DNA from: a virus
Strand: one strand, 5' to 3'
DNA length: 21,425 nucleotides
IMG/VR virus record: IMGVR_UViG_3300030838_000223
Location: 1-21,425 of that record
Shown: one piece after another, positions 1 to 6,448 of the stretch
How positions within the stretch are numbered: position 1 is the first letter of the stretch
How the letters are laid out: every line of letters begins with the position of its first letter
Notes under the pieces: model-generated
Seen by the model: only the letters and a program-made list of their open reading frames with translations
Database searches by the model: none
Told to the model about the DNA's origin: nothing
Made by a program: the position numbers and the translations under genes

Positions 1-134
1 ATATAATACATATGAATAATAAAATATATCAAAAGCTATACAATAAAATAACCATTTTATGACTTATTTCATTTTTAGAATGAGGCTATCACTAGGCTTG
101 AAGAATTAGTTTTCGTAATAAATATTATGTTAAC
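1..134. other. Non-coding left edge
   Basis: I see no gene here. The open frames are under 20 codons and lack a ribosome binding site. The upstream gene must end to the left of the window. Confidence 0.5.
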
Positions 135-163
135 TTGACTTATGCTAGAACTTAATTCATAAT
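135..163 (+). promoter_or_regulatory. Sigma-70-type promoter for the lysis genes
   Basis: TTGACT at 135-140 and CATAAT at 158-163 are separated by 17 bp, so each hexamer has one mismatch to consensus. The start site would be near 170, upstream of the terminator-like hairpin at 204-236 and the lysis genes that begin at 300. Confidence 0.6.
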
Positions 164-203
164 TTATCTATTAACTCAAAAATCAATAAGAAAAGCTAAT
201 TTT

Positions 204-236
204 AAGGGTTTGAATGAAAATTTCAAGCCTTTTTAT
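204..236 (+). terminator. Rho-independent terminator or attenuator in the leader
   Basis: The arms 204-214 and 222-232 pair, with two G-T wobbles, around a 7-nt loop and run into a T-rich tail. The hairpin lies between the promoter at 135-163 and the first gene. It may end upstream transcription, or it may attenuate the lysis transcript. Confidence 0.65.
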
Positions 237-299
237 TATGTAAAAAATTAAATAAATTTAAAGTTATGCCACTTAAAAGGCAAAAAGGAGACGATATTA

Positions 300-1181
300 A
301 TGGATAATACAACAACACAACAAATTATCAATTTTATTTCAGACAACTATGGTTATATTACTGGTCTTGGAATTTCAATTTATGGAGTTATAAAAACTAA
401 GATATTTCCTTTAATCAAAGAATTTATAACTGTAAAAAATAGTTTAATTAAAGATGAGAAAACTCGTACATTAGTAGAATCAGCAGAACAAAAAGTAAAA
501 GATTTATTAGAGATAACTATGAGTGCAATCGAAAAAACAACTAAAGAAGAAATTGTAAACAAAATTGCAAATGGTGAACTTACAAAAGATAGTTTATCTA
601 CATTACCATCAACTGTTATTAATAAAGTTAAAAATCAATTAAGTAATTCCTATAAAGAGACATTAAAAAGTGAATATGGAGATGTTGAAGATTACTTAGC
701 TACAAAAGCACAATATTTGTATGATAAGTACAAGAATGATGAGACTTCCGTTATTGGTACTGTTAAAGTTTCAGACGTAGCAAACGTTGTTACTAATGTT
801 ATAGGTACAACTGATGTTGCAAGCAAGACTACTGAATTATTGGATAAATTAAAAGATGTAGCAGAACAAAAAGTTGCTGATAATAATATTGTAAGTACAG
901 AAAATATTATTACTACTGAAACAATAGTTGAGGACAATGTACAAGCTAGTGAGGAAGTTAAGGTGGCAGAGAATGTTGATTCTAATGCTAGTGGTGTTAC
1001 TACCCAAGCAGAAGTTATTAATTCAAGTTCAGTTCCATCAATTGATGAAGTTGTAGAGCAAAAATCTACTACTGAAACTACTACAGTAGATGTTGATGCG
1101 TTACAAAAAGAATTAGCAGAAACAAAGGCAAAATTAGAAGCACTTCAATCAACTTCAACTAATAATTCAGTAACAGTATAA
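300..1181 (+). CDS. Putative holin-like, coiled-coil lysis-module protein
   Basis: This 293-aa protein has a modest hydrophobic segment near the N-terminus (about residues 18-40, YGYITGLGISIYGVIKTKIF). A long, charged, mostly helical region follows. The C-terminal third is rich in Thr, Val and Ser and ends in a short coiled coil (residues 265-285). A single N-terminal membrane segment followed by helices, placed 19 bp before an endolysin, recalls LLH-type phage holins. However, the protein is about twice the usual length of those and the membrane segment is weak. The start is set by AAAGGAG at 284-290. It could instead be a virion or cell-surface protein. The holin role is inferred from position more than from sequence. 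Confidence 0.45.
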   Translation: MDNTTTQQIINFISDNYGYITGLGISIYGVIKTKIFPLIKEFITVKNSLIKDEKTRTLVESAEQKVKDLLEITMSAIEKTTKEEIVNKIANGELTKDSLSTLPSTVINKVKNQLSNSYKETLKSEYGDVEDYLATKAQYLYDKYKNDETSVIGTVKVSDVANVVTNVIGTTDVASKTTELLDKLKDVAEQKVADNNIVSTENIITTETIVEDNVQASEEVKVAENVDSNASGVTTQAEVINSSSVPSIDEVVEQKSTTETTTVDVDALQKELAETKAKLEALQSTSTNNSVTV

Positions 1182-1200
1182 AAATAGGAGATGATATAAT

Positions 1201-2649
1201 ATGTTAGAAATTCAACAACAAATTATAAGTTATAATAAAACCTCAAGAAGTTCACAACCAATTTATATAGTTATTCATGATACTGGTTCTCCAAGCTCTA
1301 CTGCACAAAACAATCATGATTATTTTGCAGGTGGAAATCGTGGTGCTTCAGCAGACTTCTTTGTAGATTCAGATAATATAATTCAAATTATTGATACGGA
1401 CTCAAATTACAGTTGGGCAGTAGGTGACGGGAAAGGTGTATATGGTATTACTAATGCTAATTCTGTCTCTATAGAAATGTGTATAGGTTCAGATAGTACG
1501 CCTACAGAAACTACAATATCTAATACTGTTAATTTAACAAGATATTTAATGAGTAAATATGGAATAGGTATTGACAATGTAGTGAGACACTATGATTGTA
1601 GCCACAAGATTTGTCCGAACTGTTTTAGTGATAATAGTTGGTCTGCTTGGTATGAATTTAAAGAAAAAGTAACCAATGGTTCTTCAAACAAATTAGGATG
1701 GAATCAAAATGCTACTGGATGGTTTTATTGTACTGATATAGACAATGGATATTACTATAAGGGTGAATGGAAACAAATTGAAGGAGAATGGTATTCATTT
1801 GATTCTGATGGATATGCGAGATGTAGTAAATGGATTTTAGATAATAGTAATTATTATTATCTTGATGAGAATTGTGCAATGGTAAGTTATAAATGGGTAC
1901 AATATAACAATCAATGGTATTATTTAAAATCTGATGGAAAAATGGCTATAGGCTGGGTTCAAGATAGTTCTAATAAATGGCATTATTGTGATGAAAATGG
2001 AGTAATGCAAACAGGTTGGATTGAATTAGATAAAAAATGGTATTACTTAGGAACAGATGGTGCAATGTATGAAAAGGGGACATATACTATTGATAATAAA
2101 TCATATGATTTTGATAGTTCTGGTGTAATGATTGATAATACAGTTACTACGCCATCAACTTTAACTGCAAGTTCAACAACTAGTGTAGTATCAACGGATT
2201 TGTTTAACTTTGTAAAATTTTTTGAAGGATGCTATTTAACTTCCTATCTTTGCCCATCGAATGTGTTAACCATAGGAATAGGATGTACTAATACTAAATG
2301 GACTAGTTTAGGAACTATAGCTGAATCACAAGCCATAGAAGCATTTAATGAAGATATGAAAACTTTTGCTGATGGAGTAGATAAATTAGTTAGTAGTGCT
2401 GGAATTTCTTTAAATACAACACAACGTGAAAGTTTAATCAGCTTTTCATTTAACGTAGGTTTAGGTGCGTTAGCATCAAGCACTTTATGGTCTAATATCT
2501 GTAAAGGAGTTACCAATGCAGAAACTATAATTGAGAACTTTGGAAGATGGGTAAAAAGTAGTGACGGAAGCACTTTAGCGGGTTTGGTTAAACGTAGAAA
2601 ATATGAGGCGAATTTATACTTAACAGGTAGTTATTCAACAGGTGAGTAA
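1201..2649 (+). CDS. Bifunctional endolysin: amidase, cell-wall-binding repeats, GH24 muramidase
   Basis: This 482-aa peptidoglycan hydrolase has two catalytic domains. Residues 20-157 are an Amidase_2 (N-acetylmuramoyl-L-alanine amidase) domain; the likely zinc ligands are H26, H130 and C138, with K136 in the usual Lys position. Residues about 165-312 hold at least six Trp/Tyr-rich repeats of the choline-/cell-wall-binding type (for example GWVQDSSNKWHYCDENGVMQ). After a Ser/Thr linker (313-330), residues 333-475 resemble a T4-type/GH24 lysozyme: E342 in FFEG is the probable catalytic acid, followed by TIGIGCT and SFSFNVGLGAL. There is no signal peptide, so release would need a holin. AGGAG lies 10 bp before the start. 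It would cut both the stem-peptide amide bond and the glycan strand at the end of the lytic cycle. A central binding region between two hydrolases is an uncommon arrangement. Confidence 0.9.
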   Translation: MLEIQQQIISYNKTSRSSQPIYIVIHDTGSPSSTAQNNHDYFAGGNRGASADFFVDSDNIIQIIDTDSNYSWAVGDGKGVYGITNANSVSIEMCIGSDSTPTETTISNTVNLTRYLMSKYGIGIDNVVRHYDCSHKICPNCFSDNSWSAWYEFKEKVTNGSSNKLGWNQNATGWFYCTDIDNGYYYKGEWKQIEGEWYSFDSDGYARCSKWILDNSNYYYLDENCAMVSYKWVQYNNQWYYLKSDGKMAIGWVQDSSNKWHYCDENGVMQTGWIELDKKWYYLGTDGAMYEKGTYTIDNKSYDFDSSGVMIDNTVTTPSTLTASSTTSVVSTDLFNFVKFFEGCYLTSYLCPSNVLTIGIGCTNTKWTSLGTIAESQAIEAFNEDMKTFADGVDKLVSSAGISLNTTQRESLISFSFNVGLGALASSTLWSNICKGVTNAETIIENFGRWVKSSDGSTLAGLVKRRKYEANLYLTGSYSTGE

Positions 2650-2668
2650 CCAATAAATTAAAATTATT

Positions 2669-2702
2669 AAGAGTAGTCATTAGTTTGGTTACTCTTTTAT
2701 TA
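2669..2702 (+). terminator. Terminator after the endolysin gene
   Basis: The arms 2669-2678 and 2687-2696 pair over 10 bp, including two G-T pairs, around an 8-nt loop. A T-rich tail follows. The hairpin starts 20 bp after the endolysin stop codon. Confidence 0.75.
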
Positions 2703-2741
2703 TGTTCAAAATTAAAAAAAGATAAATTAAGGAGTGATAAA

Positions 2742-2930
2742 ATGTCAAATGAAAAAATTTATTATTGTAAAGATAAAGAATGTAACCATAAATTAATTAA
2801 ATATAAAGATACCTATATTTGTATGGAATGTAAAAGTGCATATAAATTAATAGATAACTCAGAAGATTTGATTATCGATGACATTGTTATCTCTTTAGGA
2901 AAGTTAGAAATATTGGTAAGGATAAATTAA
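2742..2930 (+). CDS. Small zinc-ribbon protein
   Basis: This 62-aa protein has four cysteines arranged as a zinc knuckle pair: C9-x4-C14 and C27-x2-C30. The motif looks like a rubredoxin-like or transcription-factor zinc ribbon. The C-terminal half is acidic, then hydrophobic (DLIIDDIVISLGKLEILV), without a clear membrane segment. An upstream in-frame ATG at 2685 falls inside the preceding terminator, whereas AAGGAGTG sits at the right distance before 2742, so the shorter form is chosen. It lies alone between two terminators. I do not recognise the family; a nucleic-acid-binding or adaptor role would be a guess. Confidence 0.65.
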   Translation: MSNEKIYYCKDKECNHKLIKYKDTYICMECKSAYKLIDNSEDLIIDDIVISLGKLEILVRIN

Positions 2931-2963
2931 AGTACGTAGAATTAAGAATTTATCTTGAAATTG

Positions 2964-2997
2964 AAAGGCTTAGGGATTATTCTCTAGGTCTTTTTAA
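2964..2997 (+). terminator. Terminator after the zinc-ribbon gene
   Basis: The arms 2964-2976 and 2981-2993 form a 13-bp stem with several G-T pairs around the loop TTAT. The stem is followed by TTTAATTA. Confidence 0.75.
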
Positions 2998-3118
2998 TTA
3001 TGTTCAACTTTAACCACGCTCCTTCATTTAAAGGAGTGACACTGAATTTATTTTAATGGAGTTCATCTATAGGTGGATTACTAAAAATAAATTATATTAA
3101 GAAAGGTGGATGTTAGAT

Positions 3119-3952
3119 ATGAAACTAACTAAAAACAATTTAACAAAGAAATTAGGAATAAAGGATAATGAGGTAATAGAATTAATAACAACTTATAATA
3201 ACTTATTACCAATATTATCAGAAGAAGGTGAAGGATTTTGTGTAAATGCAAGAGACTTACATAACCAATTATTAATAGGTAGGGATTTTTCTACTTGGAT
3301 AAAAGGTAATTTAGAATCTTTAGATATGAAAGTAGGAGAAGATTTTGACGCTTTCTTTAAAGGTGACGTGGATTTATCACAAGAAGAAATAGAAAATATG
3401 TCATCACAACAAAGAAGTAGACAAGGTATTTCAACAGAATATAATCTTACTTTAGAATGTGCAAAACAACTAGCTATGGTTATAGGAGCAATGCCAAAAA
3501 CAAACAAAGAGACAAAAGAACTAAGCAAGATTACAAGAATATATTTTATAGAAGTTGAAAGAATATTAAAGATGGCAGTCAAATGGGAATTAATAAGAAA
3601 ACCCGAAAAAGAAAATTATAAAATCATGTGTGAAGAACTTAAAAAGTATTTTCTTAGAAATTTTAATAAAGAACCTATGTTTTATGATTATAGTAATGAA
3701 GCTGATGCTTTAAATATGGTTTGCTTAGGTGCTAAAGCTAAAAAAATTAGAGAATATATTGACGCACAAGATAACAATACTAGAGATTGGTTAGAAATAA
3801 AATATAATACATATTTAGATAAATTACAAGATTTGAACACAATGTATCTTAAAATGAACTTTGACAAAGATAGAAGGTATGATTTGATTAAACAAGGATT
3901 TAAAGCATTGTATCCTGATGCGAGTTTCTTATTGATTTGTGGTGATAAATAA
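3119..3952 (+). CDS. AntA/AntB-type phage antirepressor
   Basis: The 277-aa protein carries the AntA/AntB signature at about residues 38-75: FCVNARDLHNQLLIGRDFSTWI, which is continuous in the protein, then GEDFDAFF. Next comes the usual companion segment TEYNLTLECAKQLAMVIG (about 105-122). The C-terminal half (from about 150) is Lys/Glu-rich and helical; I cannot name its domain. In lambdoid and Firmicute phages such proteins inactivate the prophage repressor or act through their own DNA-binding domain to favour lytic growth. The start at 3119 is preferred over the ATG at 3110, which directly abuts the AAAGGTGG ribosome site. Its stop codon overlaps the next ATG by one base, so translation is probably coupled. 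No CI-like repressor is visible in the window. Confidence 0.85.
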   Translation: MKLTKNNLTKKLGIKDNEVIELITTYNNLLPILSEEGEGFCVNARDLHNQLLIGRDFSTWIKGNLESLDMKVGEDFDAFFKGDVDLSQEEIENMSSQQRSRQGISTEYNLTLECAKQLAMVIGAMPKTNKETKELSKITRIYFIEVERILKMAVKWELIRKPEKENYKIMCEELKKYFLRNFNKEPMFYDYSNEADALNMVCLGAKAKKIREYIDAQDNNTRDWLEIKYNTYLDKLQDLNTMYLKMNFDKDRRYDLIKQGFKALYPDASFLLICGDK

Positions 3953-4140
3953 TGAATATAGAAAATTTAGAATTAAAAGGATATAAAAATTACAAAGAGT
4001 TATGTTTAACTTTAGATTGGGAAATAAGTGCTGGAAATACAAAGAAAAAACAGTTAAGAATATTAAGTGAACTATGTGATTTTGAAAAACAAGGAAACAA
4101 ATTTGTTGTAAAGGAAATTTGTTGTAAAGGAAATGTATGA
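3952..4140 (+). CDS. N-terminal fragment of a phage protein, cut by a 16-bp tandem duplication
   Basis: This 62-aa frame starts on the antirepressor stop codon (1-nt overlap) and looks like a small helical domain (YKNYKELCLTLDWEISAGNT, then a Lys-rich helix and NKFVVKE). At codon 56 it enters the second copy of an exact 16-bp direct repeat and ends at TGA after ICCKGNV. Removing one repeat copy joins residue E55 in frame to the next gene (KFVVKEMYDNKD), giving one 377-residue protein. From memory, phage proteins next to antirepressors begin with a similar domain and continue without a break. As it stands, the product is either a truncated fragment or one state of a switch. Its biochemical function is unknown to me. 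Confidence 0.6.
   Translation: MNIENLELKGYKNYKELCLTLDWEISAGNTKKKQLRILSELCDFEKQGNKFVVKEICCKGNV
4102..4133 (+). repeat. Exact 16-bp tandem direct repeat that shifts frame
   Basis: TTTGTTGTAAAGGAAA occurs twice back to back at 4102-4117 and 4118-4133, and the base before each copy also matches. Sixteen is not a multiple of three, so the second copy changes the reading frame between the fragments at 3952 and 4157. Each copy also contains AAAGGA, which could act as a ribosome site. Confidence 0.95.
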
Positions 4141-4156
4141 TAATAAGGATGTGTGT

Positions 4157-5101
4157 ATGGATATGAGAGGGAAACAGGATAATAATACACCTAAGTATGT
4201 TGAGAGTATTGAATTGAATATTATTGGAGAATTACTTACTGAAGGACAAGATAACAAATATGTTGTTGGACGTGGAGTATTACTCAGAAATGTAGGTTTG
4301 ACTAATACAAACTATTCATATTGCAAAAGAAGACAAGATAAACTTGCTACATATTTAGAAGTTAAAAGGGAAGTAGTTAATGATTATTATACTTGTGTTG
4401 ATTCTATGATATTAGGTAATTTAGAAAAGGCTCTCAAGAATTTATCTAACAAAAAAGTAATACAGTTAAATAGCACATTATTGATTTGTAAAAATGTACT
4501 AACAGATGTTACATATCAACATATTACTCAAGTAGATGAATTTGATGAAGAAATAGAAATAATTAAGCCAGTTGTTCAATCTGATGTTATTTATGTTCAA
4601 GCTACAGACGAAGAAAGACATCTTATTAACGTTTCAGAAAAGAAAGTTTTAACTAATATGGGATTTGAAAAATTAACAGATGTATTCTTAAAAAATAAAT
4701 TAAAGCAATACTATGACCAATGTTATAAAGAAATAAGAAGAGAAATGAAGGACTTAAACTTTTATTTTCAAGCTTATGATATAATTTATGACTTTGATAT
4801 TTTGGCAAATGAATTAGAAAAACATGGGTATGATGATTGGAGTAAAGAACTCAAAAAAGAACAATCAGATATAATTAATAGTGGTGCTATGAATAGAATA
4901 ATGGATAATGCTGAAAAAAGAAAAGATAAAGCTACTCCTGATTTTGGTACACTATTAAAATCTGATAAAAAATATATTAGAACTCAAGATGAATATATAA
5001 CAGGTTATAATCAACTAAATAATAGTGTGATTAATGTGAATTCTAAAAATATTAAGGCTAATGTTAAGAAAGCTAAAGAAATTAAAAAGTTGAACGTTTA
5101 A
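4157..5101 (+). CDS. Phage protein of unknown function, C-terminal part of the split gene
   Basis: This is a 314-aa soluble protein from the ATG at 4157, which has AAGGAT six bases upstream. The frame is open from 4133 (322 aa), but that ATG lacks a well-spaced ribosome site. It begins MDMRGKQDNNTPKYVESIEL and has a mixed alpha/beta N-terminal half. A Lys/Glu-rich helical C-terminus contains a basic last 30 residues (NIKANVKKAKEIKKLNV) that could bind nucleic acid. It appears to be the larger part of the protein whose first 55 residues are encoded at 3952-4116. It lies directly downstream of the antirepressor in one operon, so a role in lysis/lysogeny control or early replication is possible. 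I cannot assign a function. Confidence 0.65.
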   Translation: MDMRGKQDNNTPKYVESIELNIIGELLTEGQDNKYVVGRGVLLRNVGLTNTNYSYCKRRQDKLATYLEVKREVVNDYYTCVDSMILGNLEKALKNLSNKKVIQLNSTLLICKNVLTDVTYQHITQVDEFDEEIEIIKPVVQSDVIYVQATDEERHLINVSEKKVLTNMGFEKLTDVFLKNKLKQYYDQCYKEIRREMKDLNFYFQAYDIIYDFDILANELEKHGYDDWSKELKKEQSDIINSGAMNRIMDNAEKRKDKATPDFGTLLKSDKKYIRTQDEYITGYNQLNNSVINVNSKNIKANVKKAKEIKKLNV

Positions 5102-5169
5102 AGTCTGTTATATTATATATAGAAGATTCATACCATGACTATTATAATAAATTCTAAACGTTCAACTTT
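5086..5169. repeat. 15-bp perfect inverted repeat at the end of the split gene
   Basis: AAAGTTGAACGTTTA at 5086-5100 is the exact reverse complement of 5155-5169. The arms are 54 bp apart. The left arm contains the last codons and most of the stop codon of the preceding gene. The right arm directly abuts the 20-bp box at 5170. No U-run follows, so it is not a standard terminator. Confidence 0.85.
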
Positions 5170-5189
5170 AACAAAATATATAAAATAAC
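5170..5189 (+). repeat. AT-box copy A
   Basis: AACAAAATATATAAAATAAC is identical over 20 bp to the box read leftward at 15875-15856. No convincing -35/-10 pair follows it. It lies in the leader upstream of the GIY-YIG gene. Confidence 0.7.
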
Positions 5190-5211
5190 AAATAATCAAT
5201 AAGTTAATTCT

Positions 5212-5344
5212 ATTTGTGAGTCTGAAAGACGAAACAAAAGAACAACCGATAGGGCGTTAGGTGTATTCACTAAAGTTTGGGAGTATATGAGTCTTGTAGC
5301 TAACGCTACGCTTTTCTTCCCTTACGGTCAGAGGATATAAATTT
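5212..5344 (+). other. Structured, relatively G+C-rich intergenic region (possible RNA)
   Basis: No gene is seen between 5102 and 5377. The middle is richer in G+C than its surroundings and contains short hairpins: GTCT/AGAC near 5220-5232, TTAG-GTG/CACTAA near 5256-5272 and GTAGC-TAAC-GCTAC near 5297-5310. It could be the leader of the GIY-YIG gene or a remnant of an intron-like element. I could not match the conserved core of a group I intron. Confidence 0.35.
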
Positions 5345-5377
5345 AATAAAATATATTATATTATGGAGTGAGTTAAA

Positions 5378-5680
5378 ATGGGATATGTTTATATAATTAA
5401 AAATGAAAATAAATCTACTGATGATAAAATTTATATAAAAATAGGGGCAAGTAAGGATTACATAAAAAGAATAAATCAAATAAAGAGTTCATTTAAGTTC
5501 AATGGTAATTTAGATGAACTTTTTTTATATAAAGTTATTGAGTGTAAATCCTATTTGCGTTTGGAGAAAATGATCCATCAAATTATGTCCAGTCGAAAAA
5601 TAACTAATGAATGGTTTCTTACGGAGGAAAGTTTCTTAGAAGGTAGAATTTCGATGGTTGATTTATCAAGATATAATTAA
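5378..5680 (+). CDS. T5orf172/Mug113-type GIY-YIG superfamily protein
   Basis: This 100-aa protein starts GYVYIIKN and has YIKIGAS about 15 residues later, the two-strand GIY-YIG hallmark (Y3/Y5 and I23-G24). R31 follows in the first helix, then the acidic helix RLEKMIHQ (E63, H67) and NEWF at 77-80. This order matches the T5orf172 subgroup of the GIY-YIG nuclease superfamily, found as small free-standing phage proteins or as domains. Members are presumed DNA nucleases or binding proteins, and some resemble homing endonucleases. GGAGTGAG gives a good ribosome site. It sits after a structured non-coding stretch, which would fit a mobile-intron origin but does not prove it. Confidence 0.75.
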   Translation: MGYVYIIKNENKSTDDKIYIKIGASKDYIKRINQIKSSFKFNGNLDELFLYKVIECKSYLRLEKMIHQIMSSRKITNEWFLTEESFLEGRISMVDLSRYN

Positions 5681-5700
5681 AATAAAATATATAAAATAAC
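5681..5700 (+). repeat. AT-box copy B
   Basis: AATAAAATATATAAAATAAC begins right after the GIY-YIG stop codon and is followed within 5 bp by the AAGGAGG ribosome site of the next gene. It matches the leftward box at 19014-18995 exactly. Confidence 0.7.
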
Positions 5701-5719
5701 TAATAAGGAGGTTAGAGAT

Positions 5720-5923
5720 ATGTTATATAATAATGAAATAGTACAAAAATATTTAAATAAACTTGATGGAATACAATTAGATAAAAATATTAAAACTGCC
5801 TACCCGACTAAAAATATAAGAAGTATTGATAATATTGATATTCATGAAGTTGAAAGATATGTTATTGCAAATATTAAATGGGAAAATACAATTGAAATGA
5901 GTGGTTGGGGAATGTCAATATAA
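5720..5923 (+). CDS. Small hypothetical protein
   Basis: This 67-aa soluble protein has a very strong AAGGAGG ribosome site 9 bp upstream. The sequence is mixed polar (VQKYLNKLDGIQLDKNIKTA) and ends in ENTIEMSGWGMSI. I see no membrane segment, cysteine motif or recognisable domain. It follows the GIY-YIG gene by 39 bp and probably shares its transcript. An 11-bp hairpin without a U-run (5939-5967) follows. The function is unknown. Confidence 0.6.
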   Translation: MLYNNEIVQKYLNKLDGIQLDKNIKTAYPTKNIRSIDNIDIHEVERYVIANIKWENTIEMSGWGMSI

Positions 5924-6001
5924 TATATATAAAATTAGAGAGATTAGAAAATAAAATTCTAGTCTCTACTTATCAATTGAAAGTCAATATCAGAATAAAT
6001 C

Positions 6002-6090
6002 ATTTGTTTTGTTTGGAATTATTTTCATAAAGGCTATTAATCGTAGCTTTTAAAAGATAATTTTTGCAAAGATTATACAACAAAACAAAT
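6002..6090 (+). promoter_or_regulatory. Nested inverted repeats in the leader of the tail operon
   Basis: ATTTGTTTTGTT (6002-6013) pairs with AACAAAACAAAT (6079-6090). Within the 65-bp spacer is a terminator-like hairpin with arms 6029-6036 and 6044-6051, ending in T-rich sequence. The outer helix ends 10 bp before the AAAGGAGG of the first tail gene. This could be an attenuator or a simple terminator with fortuitous outer pairing. Confidence 0.5.
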
Positions 6091-6114
6091 CATACACAAA
6101 AGGAGGAAATTATT

Positions 6115-6432
6115 ATGGCTAATATTTTAAAAGGAACTTTTGAAGCAACAAATTATAGTCCAAATGCCACAGTATATCAAATTACAATGACCATTGATAG
6201 TGATTTATCAGACATAAATGATATAAATTCATTACTTTGTAATAATGGATCACGTTATAAAACAATTGATGGATTAGCTTATATAAGCACAAATAGTACA
6301 TCTATAGTCTATTCACCTAATTTTTTATATATGTACAAATTTGTCGCTGAACAAGGAATATTAAATAGTTCTACAGGATACAAAGATGGTATATGGAGAT
6401 GTGTTGGAAAAAAAGGATATGTAACAACTTAG
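6115..6432 (+). CDS. Hypothetical protein, first gene of the tail-fibre operon
   Basis: This 105-aa protein starts at 6115 behind AAAGGAGG; the longer frame from a TTG at 6064 lacks a ribosome site. It begins MANILKGTFEATNYSPNATV and is rich in Ser, Thr, Asn and Tyr with alternating beta-type patterns. That composition is typical of a phage virion accessory or tail-associated protein. There is no signal peptide, membrane segment or recognised domain. It lies 16 bp before the first large fibre gene and is most likely co-transcribed and virion-associated. Confidence 0.6.
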   Translation: MANILKGTFEATNYSPNATVYQITMTIDSDLSDINDINSLLCNNGSRYKTIDGLAYISTNSTSIVYSPNFLYMYKFVAEQGILNSSTGYKDGIWRCVGKKGYVTT

Positions 6433-6448
6433 AAAGGAGGGATTTATA

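Noticed and set aside
84-100. GGCTATCACTAGGCTTG resembles GGCTCTATCACTAGGTTTG read leftward at 16282-16264.
   Set aside because: The shared exact part is about 11 bases, with an indel and a mismatch. No context links the two places, so chance is likely.
2244-2573. A 109-codon minus-strand frame inside the endolysin gene.
   Set aside because: It is antisense to a conserved lysozyme domain, has no ribosome site and shows no domain.
4133-4156. Programmed +1 frameshifting at GTA-TGA to join the split gene.
   Set aside because: No slippery run or stimulator is seen. The exact 16-bp duplication explains the frame change more simply.
5212-5344. A group I intron in front of the GIY-YIG gene.
   Set aside because: I could not find the P/Q/R/S core elements in order, and no split host gene is visible. 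It is kept only as a structured region.
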